The notes beneath the pieces are model-generated. The model was given only the letters and a program-made list of their open reading frames with translations, did no database searches and was not told the DNA's origin. A program made the position numbers and the translations under genes. Below, one piece after another: positions 6,580-15,173 of a stretch of 64,000 bases of DNA; position 1 is the stretch's first letter; each line of letters opens with the position of its first letter. The DNA comes from UBA3946 sp002385755 (lineage in GTDB: Bacteria > Bacillota_I > Bacilli_A > ML615J-28 > CAG-698), in contig JBMNLX010000009.1 in assembly GCA_050953085.1 (NCBI GenBank), positions 1 through 64,000 on the forward strand, given 5' to 3'.

Positions 6580-8764
6580 CCTGAGTTTGCCACTTCATAA
6601 AAGTAAAAATCCTCCTTAAATTGAGGGATTCTTCAAAAAAATACTGAATTCATCTCGTTTTCATGCTGATTTGAACTGTTTTATGTTGTTTTTCCTTGTA
6701 TTAAGAGCTGTTTATAATTCCTTTTGAACACGCGATTTTTGAGAATAAGTACTAACATTTATGTACTAACCAAATATTTTTATGTTAGTTTTAATGTTCT
6801 TAAGTTCCATTTTCCTGAATAATTTTATAGGTATTTTGATATCAAACGCGTCTAATATGGTTTTTAAATCAGGATCATCCAGATCATTAAACCTGTAATA
6901 ATCACCGGGAAGTCTATCAATTGTCCATTTGTTAAGAGCCCTTTGAATACGCTCGCCGATAAGCCCTGTCTGCCAGTCAAACTTTTTATGTTTGCTTTGT
7001 TTTTGTTTTAGAGCCTTACCGTCTACTATTTTCTTTTGAATTATCCTTAAGATTAGCAAAGCTATCATGCATACTATTAAGTGGGCCTCTATATGCTCTC
7101 TGCTTCTTACGAAAATCGGCCTCGTTTGAAGATCGCTTTTCATAATCTTAAACTGATATTCGATGAGCGATAACCCGTGATATTTCTCTATTACATCCAA
7201 ATCATCCATGTCAAGCTCGGACGTGACTATTTGATAATAGCCCATGAGTTCTTTATAAGCTTCTATTTTCTCCTTATCAATCATCGCCCTTAAAGCGCCG
7301 GAATTAACAAGTTCCCCGGTTCTTATATTTACTAAATCTTTTCTTAAAAAAGTTTTCAAACTTTTGGCTTGGGTTTTTGAGATTCTGAAGCTCGAGGGAG
7401 ATGTTAATAATTTATCGAGGAATTCCAAAAATGATTTGTTTTCCGCGATCTCCCTGTCATAATAATTCTTACTCCAATAAACAACAACCTTTTGAACTAT
7501 TTCTCTCTTTTCTCCGTTTTCATCCCTTACTGTTTTCTTTACAATTCTTGATTTATATTTGAAATCCGGGGAGCGTTCTATATAATCTTTCTCGTCGATA
7601 ATCCACCTTTTCTCCTCTTCGGTGCTTTTCTTGATGCTTCTGCTTAAGATATAACCTTTATTCCGGTCTATTAAATGGCAGATTGTCGGATAATTGCATA
7701 TTCCCCTGTCGCCGATGAAAATATACCTGGAGTTAATAAGGTTATCGATGTTTCTGGACAGGGCTTTGTTCACGGTAACGTGATCAAGGGTATTACCCGG
7801 AAAAATCTCAATTGATATTGGCATTCCCTCTTCGTCCATGAATAGGCCTGTTTGTACTATCGGTTGCGGTCGGTATTCTTTGCATACTCCTCTTTTGCGT
7901 AATCCTGAAACGATCTCGCCGTCATCGACGGTATCTTCGTCATTTTCTTCGATTTCAAAGAAGAAGTTCGTAACGTCATAAAAGATGATGTTATTTTTCC
8001 GGTTGGCCTTATTGATAAGGTTTGTGTTGATCCTGTTAATGATTTGCTTTTTGTGATTATAAATGAATGTCAGGGTATCATAAATATTGTAAGGATAGAC
8101 CTTTCTTACGATTTCTTCGTAGTATTCTTCATTTTGCTTCACAGTTGAGAATTTAGACGCGGGGCTTAAAACTCTCCCGTAAACGAGGAGCCTGAAAAAC
8201 CCCAAAAGGTCAAACTTGATTTTCGTGTGGGCTTTATAAGAGGTAACCAAACTTATTAAGCCCAGCTCTTCCAAAACTCGCTCAAGCAGGGCGTGGGAAT
8301 AAAGTTTAGGATGGCCGATACATTCAGGATCGCCTTCCGATAATAATATTTTGTATTCCTCTTTGAGTTTGCTCTGATCAACAAAAGGGAGCAGCGAATC
8401 AATTAAGGGCTTACCGTTTTTAAAAGACTCTTTGAGCCTTTTTACGAAATCTGGCTTTCCGTCATCGAAGCGGGAAAGCGGCCCGATGTACAATAAGATT
8501 TTTTTTCTGATGGAAGGTTTTCCTCTATCGTCAATAACTCTGATGCCCTCAACCAATCTTAAACATGGAATCCCGTTGTTATTATATGTTTCAATAAACA
8601 TGGCATAACCCCCTAAAAAGGTACTTAGGTACTATTTATTATAATATATCACATGTGGGGCGAAAATGCAAGCAAAAAGTTAAAAATAGTTAAAAAAATA
8701 AAAAAATGGCCCAAAAAGCCATAAAATTGTTATATGCATTTAAGTACTAACTGGCAAACTCGGG
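6580..8764 (-). mobile_element. IS1634-like (IS4 superfamily) insertion sequence
   Basis: The single transposase gene is flanked by a 13-bp inverted repeat, CCTGAGTTTGCCA at 6580-6592 and its complement TGGCAAACTCGGG at 8752-8764, with one mismatch. GTACTAAC also occurs near both ends. No flanking duplication was obvious; the related mycoplasma element makes long, variable duplications, so absence of a short one says little. Confidence 0.75.
6766..8601 (-). CDS. IS1634-family transposase
   Basis: The 611-residue product belongs to the IS4-superfamily DDE transposases, closest in feel to IS1634, the family described from mycoplasmas and common in Mollicutes and some Clostridia. Likely catalytic positions are Asp in IIFYDVTNFFFE (about residue 206), Asp in IFIGDRGICN (about 300) and the Glu-bearing C-terminal motif IEYQFKIMKSDL (about 507), followed by RPIFVR. 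Full length. The start has GGGGG upstream. The gene faces left, like the neighbouring IS21. Confidence 0.88.
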   Translation of the reverse strand: MFIETYNNNGIPCLRLVEGIRVIDDRGKPSIRKKILLYIGPLSRFDDGKPDFVKRLKESFKNGKPLIDSLLPFVDQSKLKEEYKILLSEGDPECIGHPKLYSHALLERVLEELGLISLVTSYKAHTKIKFDLLGFFRLLVYGRVLSPASKFSTVKQNEEYYEEIVRKVYPYNIYDTLTFIYNHKKQIINRINTNLINKANRKNNIIFYDVTNFFFEIEENDEDTVDDGEIVSGLRKRGVCKEYRPQPIVQTGLFMDEEGMPISIEIFPGNTLDHVTVNKALSRNIDNLINSRYIFIGDRGICNYPTICHLIDRNKGYILSRSIKKSTEEEKRWIIDEKDYIERSPDFKYKSRIVKKTVRDENGEKREIVQKVVVYWSKNYYDREIAENKSFLEFLDKLLTSPSSFRISKTQAKSLKTFLRKDLVNIRTGELVNSGALRAMIDKEKIEAYKELMGYYQIVTSELDMDDLDVIEKYHGLSLIEYQFKIMKSDLQTRPIFVRSREHIEAHLIVCMIALLILRIIQKKIVDGKALKQKQSKHKKFDWQTGLIGERIQRALNKWTIDRLPGDYYRFNDLDDPDLKTILDAFDIKIPIKLFRKMELKNIKTNIKIFG

Positions 8765-8789
8765 AATAAGGCAGCAACACAAAGTGACA

Positions 8790-8818
8790 TTGACAAGTTT
8801 TTGTTATAATGATATAAT
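8790..8818 (+). promoter_or_regulatory. strong promoter of the second island lipoprotein
   Basis: TTGACA (8790-8795) and TATAAT (8813-8818) are both consensus and spaced by 17 bp. The site lies just outside the IS1634-like right end. Confidence 0.85.
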
Positions 8819-8844
8819 GTAGAAAAAACTAATAAGAGGTATTT

Positions 8845-9879
8845 ATGAAAAAGTTATCTATTACGGTATTATTCTTTTTATCCTTATTTACACTAACTGG
8901 ATGCACTCCAGATGGACAGCTATTTTTAGAGGATAAGCAAGTTGTAGAAAATACGCTAATTTTGACATTTGAAGCTGATTTGAAGGAATCAGTGGACTTG
9001 AAAATAGAGTTATTGCCAGATGATAACTCAAAGAGTAGTATTGTTTATGATCACTCGTTTGTTTCGGGTAATTATTCAGAGGATGTTACAATACCGAATC
9101 TTGAAGTAAACACAAAATATACCATTAAATTAACTCAGATTACTGGGAAATACTTGAGTAACTTTGGTGTAGTTAATAATAAAATAAGAGTATATCCATA
9201 TGCCTCCGAAATATCAACTGAACTGCTAAATGAGTATCTTGGTGTTGTAAATGCGTTTTATGAAAGTAATAACTTCAAATATATTTATGAATTTGATTTA
9301 AGATTTGTTGAAAATGGTACTACTTATTCGCATTCTGAAACTATTGATATGGATTTTTATAATGGATTAAAAACGTACAGCATTTATACAATAAACAGCA
9401 ATTCTGAAGTAACAACTATTCACACGTATTCTGAAAAGAATGGGAATGGCTTCGACCTATACTTTAATCAAAATAATCAGGGTTGGCAACATGTGTTTGA
9501 AACTGAAAACAACTTAGAAAATATCGAAAACCAAATCGATTTAGACTTGAGACATGCAATTAGTATTGAAAAATCAATAGATGGAGTTAAATCAATATAT
9601 GAGGTTGTTTTAGATTACCAGGGATATTCAGTGTTATATGAAAATATAAAAGATTTTTTTGGAGGAGGGTCTTCAGTACTTCAAGGAAATGAAACATTAC
9701 AAATTCATTTAGAAGTTACAAATGGGAATATAACTTTAATTCAATTTGATGTTACTATGCTTATTGAACCATTCCTAGATGAGAATTTCGATTTAAGCTT
9801 ATCACATTACAATTATTCAGTTGCCTTTTCAAAATACGATCAAATAAATCCCATTATTATTCCAGAAGAAGTAAAATGA
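8845..9879 (+). CDS. orphan lipoprotein of the accessory island
   Basis: The 344-residue product starts with a lipoprotein signal peptide whose lipobox LTGC places the lipidated Cys at residue 20. The region after it (about residues 25-115) has the alternating hydrophobic pattern and YTIKLTQ-type strands of an Ig- or fibronectin-like beta fold; the rest (about 125-340) is also beta-rich and acidic. No enzymatic motif is visible. It has a consensus promoter and an AAGAGG Shine-Dalgarno site, so it is probably well expressed. Base composition is AT-rich like the rest of the island and it is bracketed by IS elements. Function unknown; an exported surface protein carried as cargo is the best guess. 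Confidence 0.75.
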   Translation: MKKLSITVLFFLSLFTLTGCTPDGQLFLEDKQVVENTLILTFEADLKESVDLKIELLPDDNSKSSIVYDHSFVSGNYSEDVTIPNLEVNTKYTIKLTQITGKYLSNFGVVNNKIRVYPYASEISTELLNEYLGVVNAFYESNNFKYIYEFDLRFVENGTTYSHSETIDMDFYNGLKTYSIYTINSNSEVTTIHTYSEKNGNGFDLYFNQNNQGWQHVFETENNLENIENQIDLDLRHAISIEKSIDGVKSIYEVVLDYQGYSVLYENIKDFFGGGSSVLQGNETLQIHLEVTNGNITLIQFDVTMLIEPFLDENFDLSLSHYNYSVAFSKYDQINPIIIPEEVK

Positions 9880-9902
9880 TTGAGTAGATTGTTTGTATTT
9901 TG

Positions 9903-11095
9903 TGTGTAAGATTGTAAATGATATGAGACTAAAAGAATAAAAAAGAAGAAGAAAACAAAGGGGTTTAAGGGGGAATGTGTCCCCCTTATAGTATGGACGC
10001 GAATTTTTTAGAGAATGGCTTTTGATAATTCACCATACCTTTGGAAATCAAGTATTCCCGCATCTCAACCGGAGTCCTGTAATTAAGAGGCGTCATGCCG
10101 ATACGGTTAGACCGGCGTAAATATCTTCGCATCTGTTTTTGAAGATCTTCAAAACTGTAAAATTTTAAAGTCCGATAGAATCGTTCATTATCGCTTCTAT
10201 GGCTTCGTTCTACTTTCCCGTTATGCCTTGGGGTCCTGGGTTTGATAGTTTTATGCAGGATTCCAAGTTTCTCACACGCTAGATCAAACGGGTGAACTCT
10301 CTGGGTTTCCTGAAAGTACGAGAATTCTTGACCGTTATCGGTTTGAATAATCTTTGGCGCGTATCCGAAGTAACACAGGGCTCTGTACAAAAAGTCTACG
10401 GAACAAAACGATGAAAGCTCATTATAGGCATAGATAAACCTCTCCCTGCTAGCTTCATCGATGATCGTGTACTGATAATATCGATTATCGTCATTCTCGT
10501 TCGCGTTACATTCTCTTGGGATATATTTCACGTCTAATTGCATCTTTTCACCCAAAAGCTCCGGTGTGTGGTATTTTTTAGGCTTGTAGGGCTTTTTGGC
10601 TTTTGATCTGTTGACGTAATACCCTATTCGTATTAAAACGCGATATAAGCTGGCATAATGCCTTGAATAAGCGATTTGGCGCCTTAGTTTCGTATACAGT
10701 TCCGTAAGCCCGATATTGGGATTGCGTTTAATCAAGTTTTTGATTTTGTTTATTTCAAAATCCGTATGACTATTGGGATGCGGCGTGTGAGGTCTCCTAC
10801 TCTTCTCCATCAAAGATTCCTTAGTCCCGTCATAGGCTCTATTCCAACGCATAAGCGAGGCTTTGGAAATGTGATACTTCAGGCACACGTGATAAACCGA
10901 GTACTTTCCCGTGCGGTAAGTTAAAACTGCATGTAGTTTAGTCTTGATATCGTGAAATTTTTGTGATAAAATGGCCATGTGATTTATACTCCTCTCCAGA
11001 AGAAAATCTGCCTGTTTTCTTCTTCACATGGTCGAGTATAAATCATTTTTGCTTTTTATTCAACAAAAGTCTCAAATGTATTGTAACATAACACA
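9903..11095 (-). mobile_element. IS481-like insertion sequence
   Basis: One DDE transposase gene lies between 28-bp imperfect inverted repeats at 9903-9930 and 11068-11095 that both start TGTGT and end TGAGACT (about 19 of 28 match). The right end directly abuts the 151-bp repeat, 9 bp from the junction of the ISLre2 relic with CCTCGGG. No clear target duplication was found. Confidence 0.75.
9986..10978 (-). CDS. IS481-family transposase
   Basis: This 330-residue protein is a single-frame IS3/IS481-type transposase. An N-terminal helix-turn-helix (SVYHVCLKYHISKASLMRW, about residues 27-45) is followed by a second HTH region and the rve integrase core. The catalytic triad can be read as Asp in KMQLDVKYI (about 150), Asp in IIQTDNGQEF (about 219) and Glu in NGKVERSHR (about 255). 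Length and architecture are normal and the frame is intact, so the copy may be active. Confidence 0.9.
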   Translation of the reverse strand: MAILSQKFHDIKTKLHAVLTYRTGKYSVYHVCLKYHISKASLMRWNRAYDGTKESLMEKSRRPHTPHPNSHTDFEINKIKNLIKRNPNIGLTELYTKLRRQIAYSRHYASLYRVLIRIGYYVNRSKAKKPYKPKKYHTPELLGEKMQLDVKYIPRECNANENDDNRYYQYTIIDEASRERFIYAYNELSSFCSVDFLYRALCYFGYAPKIIQTDNGQEFSYFQETQRVHPFDLACEKLGILHKTIKPRTPRHNGKVERSHRSDNERFYRTLKFYSFEDLQKQMRRYLRRSNRIGMTPLNYRTPVEMREYLISKGMVNYQKPFSKKFASIL

Positions 11096-11246
11096 TTTAC
11101 ACTACCTCGGGATAAAATCCGCTTGCAATTTTGCGCGAAACATGGTAAAATATTAAAGCAATGCGGGTATGGCGGAACTGGCAGACGCGCTAGACTTAGA
11201 ATCTAGTTCTTCGGAGTGCAGGTTCAATTCCTGTTACCCGCACCAT
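11096..11246. repeat. 151-bp perfect direct repeat containing tRNA-Leu, copy 2
   Basis: Identical to 1658-1808. It begins with the 9-bp remnant of an ISLre2 right end and continues with the tRNA promoter and tRNA. This copy leads into the housekeeping chromosome. Confidence 0.95.
11163..11245 (+). tRNA. tRNA-Leu (anticodon UAG), copy 2
   Basis: Identical to the gene at 1725-1807, including the promoter (TTGCAA, 17 bp, TAAAAT at 11,123-11,151) and the encoded CCA. Unlike copy 1 it is not followed by a hairpin; another tRNA comes 67 bp later. Confidence 0.95.
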
Positions 11247-11267
11247 TTTTATTTAGGCAAAATTTAA

Positions 11268-11296
11268 TTGCTTTTATCGCGTGATTTTGATATAAT
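11268..11296 (+). promoter_or_regulatory. promoter of tRNA-Arg
   Basis: TTGCTT (11,268-11,273) and TATAAT (11,291-11,296) with a 17-bp spacer, ending 16 bp before the tRNA. Confidence 0.75.
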
Positions 11297-11312
11297 ATAT
11301 ATAGTTTTTTGT

Positions 11313-11389
<77 letters not shown>

Positions 11390-11405
11390 TTTTTTAAGGG
11401 AAATC

Positions 11406-11433
11406 AAAGCAAGAGTAATACTTTTGCTTTTTT
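11406..11433 (+). terminator. terminator after tRNA-Arg
   Basis: AAAGCAAGAG and CTTTTGCTTT pair around TAATA and are followed by a T-rich run. Confidence 0.75.
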
Positions 11434-11438
11434 CTTTT

Positions 11439-11467
11439 TTGTATTTGCATAAAAGTTGTGTTATAAT
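11439..11467 (+). promoter_or_regulatory. probable promoter of mgsA
   Basis: TTGTAT (11,439-11,444) and TATAAT (11,462-11,467), spacer 17 bp. Confidence 0.6.
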
Positions 11468-11489
11468 AATCGTGTTAAGAGGTGAAATG

Positions 11490-11855
11490 ATGAGAATAGC
11501 CCTAATCGCTCATGACAAGAAGAAAAAAGACATCATTGAATTCGCGCTTAAGTATCACGATTTTTTGAAGCAGCATACTTTGTACGCCACGGGAACCACC
11601 GGACGTATGATTGAGGAACAAACCGGCTTGAATATTCATCGTTTTAAATCGGGACCGCTGGGGGGCGATCAGGAAATAGGGGCTAAAGTAGCAAAAGAAG
11701 AAATCGATATGGTGATCTTTTTTCGGGATCCGTTGACCGCTCAACCGCACGAACCCGATATTAGCGCCTTGTTGCGATTGTGCGACGTTTACGAGATTCC
11801 TTTGGCAACCAATAAAAATACCGCTGCCCTGTTGATAATCGGCAGTTGCAAATAG
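11490..11855 (+). CDS. mgsA: methylglyoxal synthase
   Basis: The 121-residue protein is methylglyoxal synthase, which turns dihydroxyacetone phosphate into methylglyoxal and phosphate, a bypass of lower glycolysis in the cytosol. It starts RIALIAHDKKK, the family's first strand with the conserved His and Lys. GTTG near residue 36, SGPLGGDQEIGA near 55 (the phosphate-binding loop with the catalytic Asp) and MVIFFRDP near 75 are family hallmarks. It is a little shorter than the Bacillus enzyme (137). I chose the second of two adjacent ATGs because AAGAGG lies seven bases before it; the first, at 11,487, is possible. A longer frame reaching upstream runs through the tRNA-Arg and was not used. 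It probably begins an operon with the next genes. Confidence 0.93.
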   Translation: MRIALIAHDKKKKDIIEFALKYHDFLKQHTLYATGTTGRMIEEQTGLNIHRFKSGPLGGDQEIGAKVAKEEIDMVIFFRDPLTAQPHEPDISALLRLCDVYEIPLATNKNTAALLIIGSCK

Positions 11856-11865
11856 GAGACTAATC

Positions 11866-13407
11866 ATGAGCCTAATAATTAAATTCATCGTCGAAAATAA
11901 ATTCACCCTGCTAATCCCGTTTTTGTTTGCCACGGTCTTGCTGATATTGGATACGTATTCTAACAGGAATAAGTTTTCGATTGTTGGATTATTATTGTTT
12001 TTTGTCGGAGTGGGCGGCTTCATCGTCATTATTATTAAAGACATACAAGTTTTCAAAATTGATTTGGTTCTTGTCGTCGCCGGGGTAACGGTCTTAGCCT
12101 TTTTTTATAACAGCGCGGCATACGCGCGGGCATCCTACCGTTACAATAAAATATCCAATTTGATTCTGGCGTTGCCTTCCAATGTTGAAAGCCAGGTATA
12201 CATGTATCTTGACGACCGGTCAAGGCTATTGATTTATACCGAGCAATTCTACGCGCTATTCGCCAATTTTAATATTGAAAAAAAGAATTGGCATAAGTAT
12301 CTCGGACACGCGATTATCGAAAACGAAAATTACAATTACAAACAGTTTATGAATTTTCTTCGCTCCGCCGAGGAAAGGAATTATAAAATACAGTTTGTTT
12401 TCAATAACGACTATATCGTCCCAGCGCAGTTGTACAAAAGAAAAGTGACCGCTAACGGAAAGCTTTTGGGATACGTATTAATAAATCAAACGCTGACACT
12501 GTCGGAAATTTATAAAGAGAACGTAAATAACGAGTATCGGAAAAGACAGCATATTTATTTTGATTTGTTGGGGGAACCCATCATCTATTATGATTTCAAT
12601 AAAAACCGGTATATATTGAATTCGTTGATGTGCCGACTTTTGGGAATCGAAGAAAACGAGATCGGCGCGCAAGTTTTTGAACAATTAATACCCGAAGATG
12701 ATCGGAAAGTAATTGAAAACCGACAAATCCAACCCGATCGCGTCTCCAGGAGCTTATATCGCGTTAAGACGATAAACGGTCTCGAATGGTTCGAGGAAAG
12801 TTCTATTGAGTTCGAGGGCAGAAATTATATTGTCCTATATCGCACCGATTTTTCCACTGTGAAATTAGATTATCATAATTACGTTAATCTTATCGATGAT
12901 TTGAAAAACCTGAAAAATTTTGATTTTATCCTTGTTATAATCGCCGTTAAAGATATCCCGGAAATTACGGAAAAGGCGGGAAAAGACGGTTGCGATATCG
13001 TTGTTTCCAAGTACTTCAGGAAATTGGCCTCCTACTACGGCGAGACGCGGAAAATATACAAGGTTGGACAAATCGAGTTTGCTTTGGTGATTGAGAACAG
13101 CGATAAGATGGACCTTATAGTTCGCGACCTAGAGAACGGAAGCAGCGGTTATCTCGGGGACGAAATTAATCTTAACGAAATGAAGTTTGTTTTAAGAAAC
13201 TCCGTCGGGATTGTAAAATCCCAGACGGTCGTCGTCCAAACGGCCGAAAGCGTCGTAAAAGCGGGTTTTGACGCTCTTAATCTCGCGACCGACGAAAAAT
13301 ATACGAAACGTCACGCCGTTTATCAACCGCAAAAAAACATTGACGATCCAAGCCGTTTCGACATTGATTTGAGCGATGACTTTTTGGATAAATTACTTAA
13401 GGATTAA
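11866..13407 (+). CDS. membrane sensor with PAS and degenerate GGDEF domains
   Basis: The 513-residue protein has three predicted membrane helices (about residues 14-30, 38-57 and 65-85). A cytosolic region follows, with a PAS-like domain at about 228-325 (LLGEPIIYYDFNKNRYI; IIPEDD-like LIPEDDRKVIEN) and a GGDEF-like fold at about 335-480. The diguanylate cyclase signature is replaced by VGQIEFALVI, so the cyclase should be inactive. The order TM-PAS-degenerate GGDEF is that of GdpP, the c-di-AMP phosphodiesterase, but the DHH/DHHA1 catalytic half is absent. The protein ends FDIDLSDDFLDKLLKD. It sits 10 bp after mgsA and 11 bp before ispD, so it is probably co-transcribed. A ligand-sensing or scaffold role is inferred; no function is proven by the sequence. 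Confidence 0.7.
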   Translation: MSLIIKFIVENKFTLLIPFLFATVLLILDTYSNRNKFSIVGLLLFFVGVGGFIVIIIKDIQVFKIDLVLVVAGVTVLAFFYNSAAYARASYRYNKISNLILALPSNVESQVYMYLDDRSRLLIYTEQFYALFANFNIEKKNWHKYLGHAIIENENYNYKQFMNFLRSAEERNYKIQFVFNNDYIVPAQLYKRKVTANGKLLGYVLINQTLTLSEIYKENVNNEYRKRQHIYFDLLGEPIIYYDFNKNRYILNSLMCRLLGIEENEIGAQVFEQLIPEDDRKVIENRQIQPDRVSRSLYRVKTINGLEWFEESSIEFEGRNYIVLYRTDFSTVKLDYHNYVNLIDDLKNLKNFDFILVIIAVKDIPEITEKAGKDGCDIVVSKYFRKLASYYGETRKIYKVGQIEFALVIENSDKMDLIVRDLENGSSGYLGDEINLNEMKFVLRNSVGIVKSQTVVVQTAESVVKAGFDALNLATDEKYTKRHAVYQPQKNIDDPSRFDIDLSDDFLDKLLKD

Positions 13408-13418
13408 GCGGAGCGCGT

Positions 13419-14099
13419 ATGTTTGACGTTATTTTGCTGATGGCGGGCTCCGGCAGCAGGACGGGACTTTCTTATAATAAAGTCCTCTACCCGGTAAAAA
13501 ACAAACCGCTATTTCGTTACTCTTTGGATCAATTTCTCGCTCTTCCCCAATGCCGGAAGGTAATTTTGGTCGCAGGCGAGCGCGATTTTTCGGCGGTTGA
13601 GGAAGCGACAAGCGACTTGGATGGAGACAGAATAAAAATCGCGATCGGCGGTTCCCGCAGGCGCGAAAGCGTGTATAACGGCTTGGTTTTGACCGAGAGC
13701 GACTTGGTGTTGACTCACGACGCCGCGCGGCCGCTTATAAAAAAAGAAGACATTATTAAGGTTTATGAAGCGGCCAATGACGGAGGGTTCGCGGTGCTGG
13801 CCGTTAAAGCGACCGACACGATATATCGCGTCCGCGGCGACGAGATGAAGATTTTGGATCGCGGCGAATTATGGCATATGCAAACCCCGCAGGCCGTCGC
13901 GCGTTCCGCCCTGCTCGCGGCGTACGAATCCGATTCCCCCGATTTGGAGCGGACAACCGACGAGGTTGGCCTGATAATAAAAAAATTCGACATTAAGCCG
14001 ATAATTGTCGAGGGGAGTCATGATAACATTAAAGTAACGTATGAGCGCGATTTAAGATTCGTTGAATACATGATCGAGCGAGGTTATTATGGACTATAG
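13419..14099 (+). CDS. ispD: 2-C-methyl-D-erythritol 4-phosphate cytidylyltransferase
   Basis: IspD joins CTP and methylerythritol phosphate to CDP-ME in the MEP route to isoprenoids. The 226-residue protein opens with LLMAGSGSRTG, the nucleotide-binding loop, with the conserved Lys region as NKVLYP instead of the more common PKQF. THDAARPLI near residue 103 matches the HDAARP motif and ATDTIYRV near 132 is typical. Length is normal. The last 11 bp overlap ispF, the same order as in many Bacillota, where the two enzymes are translationally coupled. Confidence 0.93.
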   Translation: MFDVILLMAGSGSRTGLSYNKVLYPVKNKPLFRYSLDQFLALPQCRKVILVAGERDFSAVEEATSDLDGDRIKIAIGGSRRRESVYNGLVLTESDLVLTHDAARPLIKKEDIIKVYEAANDGGFAVLAVKATDTIYRVRGDEMKILDRGELWHMQTPQAVARSALLAAYESDSPDLERTTDEVGLIIKKFDIKPIIVEGSHDNIKVTYERDLRFVEYMIERGYYGL

Positions 14100-14589
14100 A
14101 ATCGGCTACTCGCGGGACGTTCATCGTCTCGTTCCGGGGAGGAAATTGTTTTTGGGCGGTATCGCGATTGATTTTCCGCTTGGCTTGGAAGGCCATTCCG
14201 ACGCCGACTGTGTTTTGCACGCGGTCGCGGAAGCGATTATCGGCGCCCTTGGCCTGGGAGATTTGGGAACGCACTTTCCCGATGACGATCCCCGGTACGC
14301 GGATATTTTCTCGGGCTATTTTGTTGAGAGGGCGCGCGATATGCTTGAGGATCGTCGGTACGCGATCGCCAATCTCGACGTCACCGTGATTCTCGAAAAG
14401 CCGATCCTCTCCCCTTATAAAAAACGAATGCGCGACAATATCGCCGCCCTGCTTCGGGTATCGCCGGAGGCGATCAATATCAAGGCGACCAGAAACGAGG
14501 GCCTCGACGCCGTCGGCAAGGGAGAAGCCATCGCCTGCGAGTGCGTCGCGCTGATAAAAAAGAAAACCCCGGTAAAAAAATACTTATAA
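14089..14589 (+). CDS. ispF: 2-C-methyl-D-erythritol 2,4-cyclodiphosphate synthase
   Basis: IspF cyclises CDP-ME 2-phosphate to ME-cPP. The 166-residue protein has the metal ligands in SRDVHRL (Asp9, His11) and GHSDADCVLHA (His43), the LGTHFPDDDP loop, and the C-terminal KATRNEGL segment, where most homologues have Thr residues before the Glu. It acts as a trimer in the family. The gene begins inside the end of ispD and is followed by a terminator shared with the convergent CBS gene. Confidence 0.95.
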   Translation: MDYRIGYSRDVHRLVPGRKLFLGGIAIDFPLGLEGHSDADCVLHAVAEAIIGALGLGDLGTHFPDDDPRYADIFSGYFVERARDMLEDRRYAIANLDVTVILEKPILSPYKKRMRDNIAALLRVSPEAINIKATRNEGLDAVGKGEAIACECVALIKKKTPVKKYL

Positions 14590-14590
14590 A

Positions 14591-14616
14591 AAACGCGCTA
14601 AGCCGCGTTTTTTTTA
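14591..14616. terminator. bidirectional terminator between ispF and the CBS gene
   Basis: AAACGCG and CGCGTTT pair around CTAAGC, with a T run on the plus side and an A run (T on the minus strand) on the other. It serves both convergent genes. Confidence 0.8.
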
Positions 14617-15084
14617 TAAGCGGTAATCGTCGACTTCCAGGTATTTTAACGGTTTTTCTTTTTGCGGGTTGGGAATAGATATTTCATAGAGAGTCTCGTT
14701 TACCAGTTTGTTGGTTGATTTCACTAAGGCCAGATCAGCAAGGCTTACCACCCCGGCAAGCTTGTTTTCCTCGTTGGTCACGACGAGCCTTCGAACCTGG
14801 TATTCGCCCATCATTTCGAGCGCCCTGACCGCGCTTTCGTTTCGGTTGATGTTGACGCAATGATTGGTCATAACCGTTTCGACGGGAGGGTCGTTAAATT
14901 TGTCCATGCTTAAAGCCCGGATTACGATGTCCCTGTCAGTCACCACTCCCAGCACGTCGCGGCTGTCGTTTATAATCACCACCATGCCGATATCGAAATT
15001 GGCCATTAGTTTCGCTATCTTTGATATCGGGTCGCTTTTTTTCGCGGTAATTACTTTTTTAGTCATCAATTCTTTGATTTTCAT
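14614..15084 (-). CDS. tandem CBS-domain protein
   Basis: The 156-residue protein consists of two CBS motifs (about residues 1-58 and 65-125). MKIKELMTKKVITA, GVVTDRDIVIRAL and LAGVVSLADLAL are characteristic of the stand-alone CBS pairs that bind adenine nucleotides. The GVVTDRDI turn of the first repeat fits a nucleotide-phosphate-binding site. I placed the start at the ATG preceded by GAGGTG (minus strand) seven bases upstream, not at an in-frame ATG 16 codons earlier. The role is unknown; energy or c-di-AMP sensing is possible. It is one of only a few minus-strand genes outside the island. Confidence 0.88.
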   Translation of the reverse strand: MKIKELMTKKVITAKKSDPISKIAKLMANFDIGMVVIINDSRDVLGVVTDRDIVIRALSMDKFNDPPVETVMTNHCVNINRNESAVRALEMMGEYQVRRLVVTNEENKLAGVVSLADLALVKSTNKLVNETLYEISIPNPQKEKPLKYLEVDDYRL

Positions 15085-15173
15085 ATTTTCACCTCGAAAG
15101 TTATTATAATAAAAAAGAAAAAAAATATACATTTATCCTATATTTACAACTATATATTAAACGGGGGATTTAG

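Larger units (their letters stand above)
6092..6765. other. region between IS21 and the IS1634-like transposase
   Basis: No intact gene is seen. The stretch holds the 52-codon fragment, repeat copy C, the AGGGGTGTAG repeats, a terminator-like hairpin at 6463-6493, and the left end of the IS1634-like element at 6580. Confidence 0.6.

Noticed and set aside
11502..12056. 184-codon minus-strand frame
   Set aside because: It overlaps mgsA and the next gene, both well supported, and resembles no protein.
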